DNA from: Verrucomicrobiaceae bacterium
GTDB taxonomy: Bacteria; Verrucomicrobiota; Verrucomicrobiia; Verrucomicrobiales; Akkermansiaceae
Direction of reading: 5' to 3'
NCBI GenBank assembly: GCA_027485615.1
Contig: JAIXQS010000063.1
Coordinates: 1 to 53,107, forward strand
Length of the DNA: 53,107 nt
Made by a program: the position numbers and the translations under genes. How positions within the stretch are numbered: position 1 is the first letter of the stretch; each line of letters starts with the position of its first letter. The notes beneath the pieces are model-generated. The model saw only the letters and a list, made by a program, of their open reading frames with translations, was not told the origin of the DNA and did no database searches. This document shows positions 7,259-16,111 of the stretch, in pieces.

Positions 7259-7307
7259 GGAGACAGGATGTCCCCACGACGTACTTGGACTGCAAGTCCC
7301 AGCCACG
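7259..7307. repeat. 49-bp double-hairpin REP-like element, copy 1
   Basis: Contains two hairpins, ACAGGATGT-centred and GGACT-GCA-AGTCC. It is the inverted copy of 22626-22674 with 45 of 49 bases matching. It lies directly downstream of cysC. No transposase or RAYT gene is in the window. Confidence 0.8.
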
Positions 7308-7314
7308 CGAAGCG

Positions 7315-7911
7315 CTATGCGTGGGCGATCCTTGGCAGGATGGCCTCGATGAGCTCGATGGCAGCATCCTCGATGGCGAGGAGTTCGGTTTCGAGGGTGA
7401 GATCGGGGCTTTGGGGAGGCTCGAAGGAGCCGTCTTTTCCGGTGAAGTGCTGGATCTCGCCGCGCGCGGCCTTGGCGTAGAGGCCTTTGACGTCGCGTTT
7501 TTCACAGGCTTCGTAGGAGGCTTTTACGTAAACCTCGAAAAGGTTTTCTTCGCCGACGATGCCGCGGGCAAGGTCGCGGAGTTCGCCGCGCGGGGTGATG
7601 GCAGAGACGAAAACGATGGCGCCGTTCTCGACGAGGATTTTCGTGACCTCGGCGATGCGGCGGATGTTTTCGAGGCGCTCCCCGTCGGAGAAGCCCAGGC
7701 CGGCATTCAGGCCGGTGCGGAGGTTGTCGCCATCGAGAATCAGGGTGTAGTGACCCTGCTGGTGGAGGACGCGCTCGGCGGCGTTGGCGATGGTGGACTT
7801 GCCGGAACCGGAAAGGCCGCACATCCAGACGGCGAGGCCTTTCTGACGGAGGAGGTTTTCCTTGTCCTGGCGGTGGAGGAAGCGGTGGAATTCGGGGTGG
7901 ATGTTCATCAT
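7315..7911 (-). CDS. cysC: Adenylylsulfate kinase (CysC)
   Basis: The 198-residue product has Walker A GLSGSGKST (32-40), DGDNLRTGLN (60-69) and the APS-kinase motif FVSAITPRGELRDLAR near residue 100. It phosphorylates APS to PAPS in the cytosol. It is stand-alone, not fused to CysN. The start is ATG at 7911, with a second Met next to it. vapBC and ugd lie upstream and cysD downstream, all on the minus strand. PAPS is needed by PAPS reductases and by sulfotransferases; the sequence here shows neither, so the sink is unknown. The AT-rich repeat lies immediately before the start. Confidence 0.96.
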   Translation of the reverse strand: MMNIHPEFHRFLHRQDKENLLRQKGLAVWMCGLSGSGKSTIANAAERVLHQQGHYTLILDGDNLRTGLNAGLGFSDGERLENIRRIAEVTKILVENGAIVFVSAITPRGELRDLARGIVGEENLFEVYVKASYEACEKRDVKGLYAKAARGEIQHFTGKDGSFEPPQSPDLTLETELLAIEDAAIELIEAILPRIAHA

Positions 7912-8003
7912 TAAACCTTAAAATTTAAACTTCAAGTCACAAGGAAGATCAGCCTCAGGGCCAATCACCGGGTGTGGAGCGGAAGGCGGTTGACCGGGTA
8001 AGA

Positions 8004-8381
8004 CTATGGGGTGAATTTCTTGACCTCGAGTTCCGAGAAGCAGCGGAAGTGCTTGGCGTTGGCCGTGAGGAGAGGAAGGCCGAGGGAGGAGGCCGTGGCG
8101 GCAATGAGGGAGTCCGCGAGTCCTATCCCATGGCTGAGGTTTTTCTCTTCCAACCAGAGATCCGCCCTGATCCCGATTTCCGGCGAGAGAGGAATGATCT
8201 GGAAACCTTCTTCCGCGAGGAAGCGTTTGAGCAGTGAGATTTCCGATTTGCTGCGGCACCCAACAATCAACTCCATCCTGGTGATTTGGGATATGACGCG
8301 CTTGGGAAGCGACGCGATCGCGGCGGCGGCCTTGCGGTTCCCGCGTAGGCACCAGATGAGGACATCGGTATCGATCAGCAT
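8004..8381 (-). CDS. vapC: VapC-type PIN-domain toxin
   Basis: The 125-residue PIN-domain protein has the acidic residues expected of the nuclease: D4/D6 in MLIDTDVLIW, E in ISQITRMELIVG, and D in HGIGLADSLIAATASSLG. Known VapC toxins are Mg-dependent ribonucleases that cleave tRNA or rRNA. The start ATG at 8381 lies 7 bases inside the antitoxin gene, the usual coupled arrangement. The pair is inserted between ugd and cysC in the polysaccharide locus. Confidence 0.92.
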   Translation of the reverse strand: MLIDTDVLIWCLRGNRKAAAAIASLPKRVISQITRMELIVGCRSKSEISLLKRFLAEEGFQIIPLSPEIGIRADLWLEEKNLSHGIGLADSLIAATASSLGLPLLTANAKHFRCFSELEVKKFTP

Positions 8382-8614
8382 GAGCGAGGCTTGCGAATCC
8401 TTGCGAGCAGTTCGGGGACGGTTTCCACGCAATCCGCCCACATGCCGACGGCGGGATGCTCACCGAGGGAGCCATGGGCGCGCGGCTTGGGTTCGGCGGG
8501 GATGATTTTCCCCTTCTCGGTTCCACGGTGGGTGAGGGTGATCTCTTCCCGCGCATCGAGTGCACGGAGAATTTCCTTCGTACGGTAACGGAGATCCATG
8601 ACGGTCGCTTTCAT
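8375..8614 (-). CDS. Phd/YefM-type antitoxin of the VapC pair
   Basis: The 79-residue product begins MKATVMDLRYRTKEILRALD, then REEITLTHRGTEKGKIIPA, the Phd/YefM pattern: a helix that binds DNA as a dimer plus a strand with T.RG.xxxxI.P. The variable C-terminal tail would wrap the toxin. It should neutralise the downstream VapC and repress its own promoter. I chose ATG 8614 over the longer frame because the Phd fold begins there. No clear operator palindrome is visible in the 60 bp upstream. Confidence 0.85.
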   Translation of the reverse strand: MKATVMDLRYRTKEILRALDAREEITLTHRGTEKGKIIPAEPKPRAHGSLGEHPAVGMWADCVETVPELLARIRKPRSC

Positions 8615-8674
8615 AACTGAACTGTCTGGTCTGAAATGACTGGTTGTCAAACGGAATGTGTGTCCGCTCAAGGT

Positions 8675-10063
8675 TCACTCGCCTTTCCCGATGACAAAGG
8701 CCTTGAAGCCGTGTTTCGCGAGGGCGGCGGCGGGGAGGATGGCGCGGCCGTCGAAGACGAAGGCGGGCTTTAGCATGAGATCGTAAATGCGCGGGAGGTC
8801 GAGGTCGCGGAACTCATCCCATTCAGTGAGGGTGGCGAGGGCATGGGCACCGGCCGCGGCCTCGTAGGGATCGGCGGCGATCTCGATATTGAAGTTGATG
8901 ATGTCTTGGGGGACGCCGACCTCGAGGAGGTCGCGGTGGATTGTTTCCGTGGGAACCCGCGGATCGTAGATGATCACATGGGCGTTTTCGGCGACAAGAT
9001 CGCGCACGATATGGATGGCGGCGGATTCGCGGGTGTCGTTGGTGTCTTTTTTGAAAGCGAAGCCGAGGATGGCGATGCGCTTGCCGGAGACCGTGTTAAA
9101 AAGAGTCCGGACGATTTTTTCGACGAAGCGGGATTTTTGCCAATCGTTCATTGTCACGACGGCGCGCCAGTACGCTGCGGCTTCGGGGAGGTTGAAGGAT
9201 TCGCAGAGGTAGACGAGGTTGAGTATGTCCTTCTGGAAACAGGAGCCGCCGAAACCAACGGATGCCTTGAGGAATTTCGAGCCGATGCGCGAGTCGGATC
9301 CGATCGCGCGGGCAACCTCGTCCACATCCGCGCCGGTGGACTCGCAGAGTGCGGAGATGGAGTTGATGGAGGAGATGCGCTGGGCAAGGAAGGCGTTGGC
9401 GACGAGCTTGGAGAGTTCCGAAGACCAGAGATTGGTGGTGATGATGCGCTCGCGGGGCACCCAGTGTGCATAGACGGAAACGAGAGCTTCCAGCGCCGCC
9501 TGGCCTTCGGGGGTCTGCTCACCGCCGATGAGGATGCGGTCCGGGCTCTCCATGTCCGCGACGGCAGTGCCCTCGGCGAGGAACTCGGGATTCGACAGCA
9601 CCTGGAAGGTCGCATTCGTCGTGGAGTTCGCGGCAAGGATGGCTTGGATCGCGGTGGCGGTTTTCACCGGGATGGTCGATTTCTCGACGATGATCTTGTT
9701 GCCCTCGGAAACCTCCGCGATGAGACGGGCAGCGGACTCGATGTAGCGGAGATCCGCAGCGCGTCCGGCGCCGATGCCGTAGGATTTCGTGGGCGTGCCG
9801 ACGCAGACGAAGATGAGGTCGGCTCCCGCGATGGCGGCCTTGATATCGGTGGAGAAATGGAGGTTCCGGCCGCGCGCGGATTCCACGACCTCCTGGAGGC
9901 CGGGTTCATAGACGGGGAGGGTGTCCGAGTTCCACGCGTCGATGCGTGCCTCGTTCATGTCGCAGACGGTGACGCTGATTTCCGGGCATTTCGCCGCGAT
10001 CATCGCCATGGTGGGGCCGCCGACGTAACCGGCGCCGAGGCAGCAGATGCTTTTGATTTTCAT
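8675..10063 (-). CDS. ugd: UDP-glucose 6-dehydrogenase (nucleotide-sugar dehydrogenase)
   Basis: The 462-residue product has the Rossmann motif GAGYVGGP (residues 10-17), [19 protein letters not shown] and the catalytic Cys in [10 protein letters not shown] (about residue 275). It oxidises UDP-glucose to UDP-glucuronate with 2 NAD+. The long form with VSAYAHW-like [13 protein letters not shown] and [17 protein letters not shown] resembles the animal/large bacterial UGDH branch more than short Ugd. I chose the ATG at 10063; a TTG three codons upstream is the alternative. UDP-glucuronate would feed the polysaccharide. An AT-rich repeat ends right at the start codon. Confidence 0.95.
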   Translation of the reverse strand: MKIKSICCLGAGYVGGPTMAMIAAKCPEISVTVCDMNEARIDAWNSDTLPVYEPGLQEVVESARGRNLHFSTDIKAAIAGADLIFVCVGTPTKSYGIGAGRAADLRYIESAARLIAEVSEGNKIIVEKSTIPVKTATAIQAILAANSTTNATFQVLSNPEFLAEGTAVADMESPDRILIGGEQTPEGQAALEALVSVYAHWVPRERIITTNLWSSELSKLVANAFLAQRISSINSISALCESTGADVDEVARAIGSDSRIGSKFLKASVGFGGSCFQKDILNLVYLCESFNLPEAAAYWRAVVTMNDWQKSRFVEKIVRTLFNTVSGKRIAILGFAFKKDTNDTRESAAIHIVRDLVAENAHVIIYDPRVPTETIHRDLLEVGVPQDIINFNIEIAADPYEAAAGAHALATLTEWDEFRDLDLPRIYDLMLKPAFVFDGRAILPAAALAKHGFKAFVIGKGE

Positions 10064-10172
10064 AAAATTCAAATCTCAAATTTGCCTGATGGCTATGAGA
10101 TGTGTCTTCGCGGTTTTTGTTGGTTCGCTATGCTCACAGGTCGTTCAACTCTCAAGGAAGAGCTGTGATGGT

Positions 10173-10934
10173 TCATCCGCGCATGTGGTCGCGGAGGGTG
10201 TGGAAGAGGAAGAGGGAGTTGTAGGTGAGGTAGCGCTTGAAGAGTCGGCGCGGCTCCATGGCGAGGCGATATGCCCACTCGAGGCCGGTTTTCTGGAAAA
10301 TGGCGGGTGACTGTTTCACCTCGCCGGCGTGAAAGGCGAAGGCCGCGCCGATTCCGAAATACACGGCGGGCGGGAGGATGTGCTTATGACGTGCGATCCA
10401 GTGTTCCTGCTTCGGGCAACCGAGGCCGACCCAAACCAGGTTCGCTCCGGACGCCCGGATTTTTGCGATGATGTTTTCCGTTTCACCTTCCGGCCACTCG
10501 CCGAAGGGCGGGGAGTGGACCCCGACGAGCTTGGCGTTGGGGAACTCCGAGGAAAACCTAGCGGTCAGTTTGTCGAGAGTGGTTTGTTTTCCTCCGAGGA
10601 GGAAGTGGCGGAACGGACTGTCCGTGGTGTCGGTGGCCTCGAAGGTTCTCAGCATCAAGGTCGGGCCGTAGACGCGTCCGGTGAGTTTTTCGGCAGGCGG
10701 GAGCTGGGCGTTGACCGACCAGACGAGCGGCATGCCGTCGGGGGTGATGAGGTCGAACGTTGCCATCGACGCGCCGAACTCCGGATCGCTGCGGGCTAGG
10801 GCGGCGACGTGGGTGTTCGCAGCCTCGACGGCATAGGCGCGGTCGGCCAGCGTGGCTTTTTCCAGGATCCAGCGCACCGCGCCGACATAATCGGTGGCTG
10901 CGACGGGGAGGCCGATGACGTTTTTAAACTTCAA
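10173..10934 (-). CDS. WecG/TagA/CpsF-family glycosyltransferase
   Basis: The 253-residue GT26 protein has the two family motifs: LITPDGMPLVW in the first half, and VWVGLGCPKQEHWIARHK with FGIGAAFAFHAGEVKQSP in the second. The basic tail EPRRLFKRYL is typical for peripheral membrane contact. Relatives transfer ManNAcA or ManNAc onto a polyprenyl-linked primer in early capsule, ECA or teichoic-acid assembly, so this is the only clear glycosyltransferase of the locus in the window. The start is TTG at 10934 because an in-frame TGA lies just upstream; the start sits within an AT-rich repeat. Confidence 0.93.
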   Translation of the reverse strand: MKFKNVIGLPVAATDYVGAVRWILEKATLADRAYAVEAANTHVAALARSDPEFGASMATFDLITPDGMPLVWSVNAQLPPAEKLTGRVYGPTLMLRTFEATDTTDSPFRHFLLGGKQTTLDKLTARFSSEFPNAKLVGVHSPPFGEWPEGETENIIAKIRASGANLVWVGLGCPKQEHWIARHKHILPPAVYFGIGAAFAFHAGEVKQSPAIFQKTGLEWAYRLAMEPRRLFKRYLTYNSLFLFHTLRDHMRG

Positions 10935-10983
10935 ACCTCAAGTTTCAAAAATCAATGAAGGGAAGCTGCGGGCAAGGCGGTTA

Positions 10984-12102
10984 CTACTCCTTGGAGACGG
11001 GGATGTGGTGGCCGTGGGATTTGAGAATGGCGTTTTGACGCGCGGTATTGAGATCCGAAGCCACCATTTCGGCGCACATTTCCTCGACGGTAATCTCGGG
11101 AACCCAGCCGAGTTTCTCCTTCGCCTTGGTGGGATCGCCGAGAAGGGTTTCGACTTCGGCGGGGCGGAAGTAGCGGGGATCGACGCGAACGATGACGTCC
11201 CCGGCTTTCAGTGCGGGCGCTTTCGATGGATCGGTGATGGAGCAGATCGTAGCGATCTCATCGACTCCCGAGCCTGAGAATTCCAGTTCGATGCCCGCCT
11301 CTTTGGCGGACATACGGACGAACTCGCGGACGGAGATCTGCTTGCCGGTGGCGATCACGAAATCATCGGGGGCGTCCTGCTGGAGCATCATCCACTGCAT
11401 GCGGACGTAGTCCTTGGCGTGGCCCCAATCGCGAAGGGCGTCCATGTTGCCGAGGAACAGGGATTTCTCAAGGCCCTGGGCGATGTTGGCGATGCCGCGG
11501 GTGATCTTGCGGGTCACGAAGGTCTCGCCGCGGCGGGGGGACTCGTGGTTGAAGAGGATGCCGTTGCAGGCGTAGATGCCATAGGACTCGCGGTAGTTTA
11601 CGGTGATCCAGTAGGCATACATTTTCGCGACCGCATAAGGGGAGCGGGGATAGAACGGGGTGGTTTCCTTCTGAGGGATTTCCTGGACGAGGCCGTAAAG
11701 CTCGGAGGTGGATGCTTGGTAGAAACGGGTCTTTTTCTCAAGGCCGAGGAAGCGGATCGCCTCCAGCAAACGCAGCGTGCCCATCGCATCGACGTCCGCG
11801 GTGTATTCGGGAGCCTCGAAGGATACGGCCACGTGGGACTGTGCGCCGAGGTTGTAGACCTCGTCCGGCTGGATTTCCGAGATGATTCGGGTGAGGTTGG
11901 ACGAATCCGTGAGGTCGCCGTAGTGGAGCTTGAAACGCGAACTCTCGACGTGCGGATCCTCGTAGATGTGGTCGATGCGCTGGGTGTTGAACAGCGAGGC
12001 GCGGCGTTTGATGCCGTGGACCTCGTAGCCTTTTTCCAGAAGGAACTCCGCGAGGTAGGAGCCGTCCTGGCCGGTGATGCCGGTGATGAGTGCTTTTTTC
12101 AT
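10984..12102 (-). CDS. gmd: GDP-mannose 4,6-dehydratase
   Basis: The 372-residue extended short-chain dehydrogenase has [15 protein letters not shown] at the N-terminus, [18 protein letters not shown] (Y-x3-K) and the diagnostic [17 protein letters not shown]. It converts GDP-mannose to GDP-4-keto-6-deoxymannose, the precursor of GDP-fucose, GDP-rhamnose and others. The GDP-fucose synthase gene two genes upstream shows that fucose is the likely product. I used ATG 12102 because the frame before it runs into the VanZ-like gene. The VanZ-like gene ends 10 bp upstream, consistent with one operon. Confidence 0.97.
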   Translation of the reverse strand: MKKALITGITGQDGSYLAEFLLEKGYEVHGIKRRASLFNTQRIDHIYEDPHVESSRFKLHYGDLTDSSNLTRIISEIQPDEVYNLGAQSHVAVSFEAPEYTADVDAMGTLRLLEAIRFLGLEKKTRFYQASTSELYGLVQEIPQKETTPFYPRSPYAVAKMYAYWITVNYRESYGIYACNGILFNHESPRRGETFVTRKITRGIANIAQGLEKSLFLGNMDALRDWGHAKDYVRMQWMMLQQDAPDDFVIATGKQISVREFVRMSAKEAGIELEFSGSGVDEIATICSITDPSKAPALKAGDVIVRVDPRYFRPAEVETLLGDPTKAKEKLGWVPEITVEEMCAEMVASDLNTARQNAILKSHGHHIPVSKE

Positions 12103-12112
12103 GTGAGCTTCG

Positions 12113-12520
12113 TTAGGTGTTAGAAGTTTCTTGTTTTGGAAGGAATCGCGAAAGAACGGTCGCCGCGATTTGTCCGATGGCCAATCCAGCGACATCGGCA
12201 AGCCAGTCGAAGACATCGCAAACGCGGGCAGGAATGAAGGCCTGCGAGATTTCCTCTAGCGAGACAAGAACGAAGAGGAAGAAGGTGATTGCCGTAACTA
12301 GGCGCGGGAGATGGCGGATACGGAAATTTGGAAGGGCGAGATTGGACAGAAAGCCCATGATGCCGAAGATGCCGATGTGTCCGACTTTATCGGCATTAGG
12401 AGTATGTGTAATGATCGGCCAGAATGACTCGCCATACCCGAGGTTCGCGATGACCACGGCGGCGATGATGATCAATCCGAAGACGAGGGCGGCGATGCGG
12501 ATGGCGATGCGCGTTTTCAT
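12113..12520 (-). CDS. VanZ-like small membrane protein
   Basis: The 135-residue protein has about four hydrophobic segments and the VanZ-like pattern: [14 protein letters not shown], then [29 protein letters not shown]. Conserved Glu/Gln and Asp residues lie in that last motif. VanZ-like proteins are frequent in polysaccharide loci, but their molecular role is unclear. The start codon overlaps the stop of fcl by 4 bases (ATGA type), so it is co-translated with the GDP-fucose genes. Confidence 0.8.
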   Translation of the reverse strand: MKTRIAIRIAALVFGLIIIAAVVIANLGYGESFWPIITHTPNADKVGHIGIFGIMGFLSNLALPNFRIRHLPRLVTAITFFLFVLVSLEEISQAFIPARVCDVFDWLADVAGLAIGQIAATVLSRFLPKQETSNT

Positions 12521-13449
12521 AGTCTCGCTTCACCGCTGTGCAGAGCTGTGAGGAAATCCTGATACGCCGCCGCGAGGCCGGTTTCGAAAGGGATTTCCGG
12601 GTGCCAGCCGGTGGATTCGATGAGCGAGATATCGAGCAGCTTTTTCGGGGTGCCGTCGGGTTTGGTGGGGTCGGTTAGGATCTCGCCGGGGTAGCCGATG
12701 GTTTTCGCGATGAGCTTGGCGAGGTCGAGGATGGTGAGGTCGGTGCCGGTGCCGACGTTGACCCAGTCGGGCGGGTTCGGCAGCGAAAGGAGGTGAAAGC
12801 AGGCGTTGGCGAGATCGTCGGTGTGGAGGAACTCGCGGCAGGGGGTGCCGGTGCCCCAGATCGTGACGGAGGGTGCGTTGGCTTCCTTCGCCTCATGGAA
12901 ACGGCGGATCAGGGCGGGGATCACGTGGGAGTTTTCCGCGTGGTAGTTGTCGCCCGGACCGTAGAGGTTGGTGGGCATCGCGGAGTGGTAGAGCAGGCCG
13001 TGCTGGGCACGGTAATGCTGGCACATTTTCAGTCCGGCGATTTTCGCGATCGCGTAGGCCTCGTTGGTGCCTTCGAGCGGCGAGGTGAGCAGGCAGCTTT
13101 CCGGCATCGGCTGGGGGGCCAGCTTCGGATAAATGCAGGAGGAACCCAGAAACAGCACCCGCGGCACGCCAGCACGGCGGGAGCCCTCGATGAGGTTGGC
13201 GGCGATGGCGAGGTTCTCGTAAATGAAATCCGCCGGGTAGGTGGAGTTCGCATGGATGCCACCGACCTTTGCGGCCGCGATGATGACGGTGTCCGGCTTG
13301 TGATCTGCGAGGAAAGCGAAGACTGCGGGCTGCGAGGTGAGGTCGAGTTCCGAGCGGGTGGCGGTGAGCGTTTCGAGGCCGAGAATTTCGGCTTTGCGGA
13401 CGAGGGCGGAGCCAACCATGCCGCGGTGGCCTGAGATGAAGGTTTTCAT
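12517..13449 (-). CDS. fcl: GDP-L-fucose synthase
   Basis: The 310-residue epimerase-reductase has [13 protein letters not shown] at the N-terminus, [20 protein letters not shown] (Y-x3-K) and [10 protein letters not shown]. It completes GDP-fucose synthesis from the Gmd product with NADPH. I chose the ATG at 13449 because the Rossmann strand begins there; the longer frame enters a spacer of repeated TTTCAG words. glf lies 44 bp upstream and the VanZ-like gene overlaps downstream. Confidence 0.96.
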   Translation of the reverse strand: MKTFISGHRGMVGSALVRKAEILGLETLTATRSELDLTSQPAVFAFLADHKPDTVIIAAAKVGGIHANSTYPADFIYENLAIAANLIEGSRRAGVPRVLFLGSSCIYPKLAPQPMPESCLLTSPLEGTNEAYAIAKIAGLKMCQHYRAQHGLLYHSAMPTNLYGPGDNYHAENSHVIPALIRRFHEAKEANAPSVTIWGTGTPCREFLHTDDLANACFHLLSLPNPPDWVNVGTGTDLTILDLAKLIAKTIGYPGEILTDPTKPDGTPKKLLDISLIESTGWHPEIPFETGLAAAYQDFLTALHSGEARL

Positions 13450-13493
13450 GGGTAAATGCTGAAATGCTGAGAACTGAAACGCTGAAATGGGGA

Positions 13494-14639
<1,146 letters not shown>

Positions 14640-14722
14640 TTGAGTAAAACTGAAATGCTGAAATCTGAAACACTGAAATGAATCTCAGCTTTTCAGCTTT
14701 TCAGGCTGTCAGCATTTATGTT

Positions 14723-14736
14723 GGCGTGCTACCGCC
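14723..14736 (-). promoter_or_regulatory. ops (JUMPstart-type) element in the glf leader
   Basis: On the minus strand this reads GGCGGTAGCACGCC. It matches the enterobacterial ops core GGCGGTAGCnnGC, the pause and recruitment site for RfaH. It lies about 84 bp before the glf start and 135 bp beyond the RfaH-type gene's stop, in the correct orientation. Short GGCG/CGCC arms could form a small hairpin in the exposed strand. Confidence 0.7.
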
Positions 14737-14745
14737 CTTGGTCGA

Positions 14746-14767
14746 TTTTCCCTTTATTTCGGGAAAA
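14746..14767. promoter_or_regulatory. Hairpin just upstream of ops in the glf leader
   Basis: Arms TTTTCCC and GGGAAAA enclose an 8-base loop. In the direction of glf transcription it precedes the ops element by about 10 bases. Another hairpin (14798-14821, arms GGTTCTCTG and CAGAGAAACC) lies further upstream. They may act in pausing or attenuation; neither has the uninterrupted T-run of a classical terminator in the glf direction. Confidence 0.5.
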
Positions 14768-14797
14768 AACCTTCGTGTGAAAATTGGCTGTTGGTGG

Positions 14798-14821
14798 GGT
14801 TCTCTGGCGAGCAGAGAAACC
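14798..14821. promoter_or_regulatory. Second hairpin in the glf leader
   Basis: GGTTCTCTG and CAGAGAAACC pair with a single bulged base around the loop GCGAG. It lies between the candidate operator (14851-14868) and the hairpin/ops pair, so it would be part of the leader RNA of a transcript starting near the operator. Confidence 0.5.
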
Positions 14822-14850
14822 GGAGCGATAGAGAGGCAGACGGGCGTTCA

Positions 14851-14868
14851 GTTCAATAAAAAATGAAC
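14851..14868. promoter_or_regulatory. 18-bp palindrome, candidate operator 2 of the polysaccharide regulator
   Basis: GTTCAATAAAAAATGAAC is an inverted repeat of GTTCA/TGAAC with an A/T-only centre. It closely matches the other 18-bp palindrome at 15970-15987, upstream of the GbsR-like gene. On the minus strand it reads towards glf, and its TTGAAC half could double as a -35 box. Confidence 0.6.
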
Positions 14869-14870
14869 AA

Positions 14871-15431
14871 TTAAATGTTGGGGACAGGTTTACCGGGTGT
14901 GAGGATGGAGAAAAGATCGAGATCGACAGGCTGGATCTGGCCGAGGAATTCGAGGAGCACCTTGACCCGCTCGGTGGCTGGGGCGACGCTGCGTACGATG
15001 CCCTTCATACCCTGGAATGGGCCTATGGCGACTTCCACCTCGTCACCGACGCAAATGGAGGGCGCGATGGTAATCATCTCCTCCTCCCCTTCCCCGCCGG
15101 CTTGCTCTCGCACCTGTCTTATCAGGGAGCGCACCATGGCATCGGGCACATCGGGGACTTCCGTGCCGAACCGGACGAGACCACGGACGCCTTGGCAAAA
15201 GGTCACCGCACGCTCCATCTCCTGGCGGTCGAATTTCGCGAGCAGGTATCCGGGGAAAAGCGGCTCGAGCCACCAGATTTTCCCGCGCCGCGTTGCCTTG
15301 CGGTATCTTACGCGCGGACAAAACACCTCCACGCCCTCCAGTTCCCGCAGATGCTTCGCGGCGATGTGCTCGCGCTTCGTCTGCGTGCGGACGCAAAACC
15401 ATCGGAACTTGTCTGTTTCACAGAGCGTCAT
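14871..15431 (-). CDS. RfaH-type specialised NusG paralogue (transcription antiterminator)
   Basis: The 186-residue product has an N-terminal NGN domain (WFCVRTQTKREHIAAKHL, then EPLFPGYLLAKFD, and RGVRGLVRFGTEVPDVPDAMV) and a C-terminal KOW domain (VGDEVEVAIGPFQGMKGIV). The segments EPLFPxYLxxxFD and VRFGxxPxxVP are strikingly like E. coli RfaH. Specialised NusG proteins (RfaH, UpxY, LoaP) load on RNA polymerase at a leader site and suppress termination in long surface-polysaccharide operons. An ops-like element lies 135 bp downstream, ahead of glf, fitting that role. ATG 15431 overlaps the stop of the GbsR-like gene (ATGA), so the two are coupled. A housekeeping NusG is unlikely in this context. 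Confidence 0.9.
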   Translation of the reverse strand: MTLCETDKFRWFCVRTQTKREHIAAKHLRELEGVEVFCPRVRYRKATRRGKIWWLEPLFPGYLLAKFDRQEMERAVTFCQGVRGLVRFGTEVPDVPDAMVRSLIRQVREQAGGEGEEEMITIAPSICVGDEVEVAIGPFQGMKGIVRSVAPATERVKVLLEFLGQIQPVDLDLFSILTPGKPVPNI

Positions 15432-15940
15432 TGGCCGAGGAGCTTCTGCAAGACCGGCAGCATCTGGCCGCCTCGTTTCATCCAGGATTCGAGGCGCTCG
15501 ATGCGGTCTAGGAAAAATTCCCTTTCCGCGGGAACGTCGCACAGATTGGCCGTCTCCGCGATGCGCTGAAGCTTGGTTTTCCCGCTGTTGAGGTGCGGGC
15601 GCACCTGCTCCCGTATGAATCCCCCGACCAGCCTCTTCAAATCAACGGCCGGCTCGTAATATGTCCGCCTGTCGCCGTTTCCTGTCGCCTCGCGCACCGC
15701 GCCCAGAGTCCGTAAAGTACGCAAACCTTGGCTCGCCGAGCCTTTCGATATCCCCAGATGAAGCACCAGATCGTCCAGCGAGAGGGGTGCGGTGGAAATG
15801 AAAAGCAGTCCGTATATTTCCCCCAATGATCTGGGCAATCCCAGCACCTTCACACCGTCCACGAAAAAATCCACCATCTGTCGCTGCAGGATCGTGAGCC
15901 CATCGACATGAGTTCCGGCTGAAGGAGACGGCAAGTCCAC
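15428..15940 (-). CDS. GbsR/MarR-family winged-helix regulator
   Basis: The product is about 170 residues. The core LGLPRSLGEIYGLLFISTAPLSLDDLVLHLGISKGSASQGLRTLRTLGAV is the GbsR winged helix-turn-helix, followed by GDRRTYYEPAVDL (wing) and a helical tail likely for dimerisation. GTG 15940 gives the usual family length; an ATG at 16057 would add 39 residues without family features and would cover the palindrome at 15970-15987. It is translationally coupled to the RfaH-type gene and probably controls the polysaccharide operon. The two matching palindromes are its best candidate operators. Its ligand is unknown. Confidence 0.82.
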   Translation of the reverse strand: MDLPSPSAGTHVDGLTILQRQMVDFFVDGVKVLGLPRSLGEIYGLLFISTAPLSLDDLVLHLGISKGSASQGLRTLRTLGAVREATGNGDRRTYYEPAVDLKRLVGGFIREQVRPHLNSGKTKLQRIAETANLCDVPAEREFFLDRIERLESWMKRGGQMLPVLQKLLGQ

Positions 15941-15969
15941 GCCACTTAGGTATCGAGCGGAACCTGATT

Positions 15970-15987
15970 GTTCAAGTTTTTTTGAAC
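15970..15987. promoter_or_regulatory. 18-bp palindrome, candidate operator 1 of the polysaccharide regulator
   Basis: GTTCAAGTTTTTTTGAAC: arms GTTCAA and TTGAAC with a 6-base spacer, between the divergent sdaA and GbsR-like genes. On the minus strand TTGAAC is followed after 17 bases by TACCTA, a possible promoter for the regulator that the palindrome would overlap. Its near twin is at 14851-14868. Confidence 0.6.
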
Positions 15988-16111
15988 TAAATGATGATCC
16001 ATTCGGAAGCGCTGGCAAATTCTTCCTCGGCCCCCCATTCGCCCATAATACCCTCATATTCCATGTATCCGGGCTGGCATCGGCAGATGACAGGGTTATT
16101 CTCCCCGCAAG

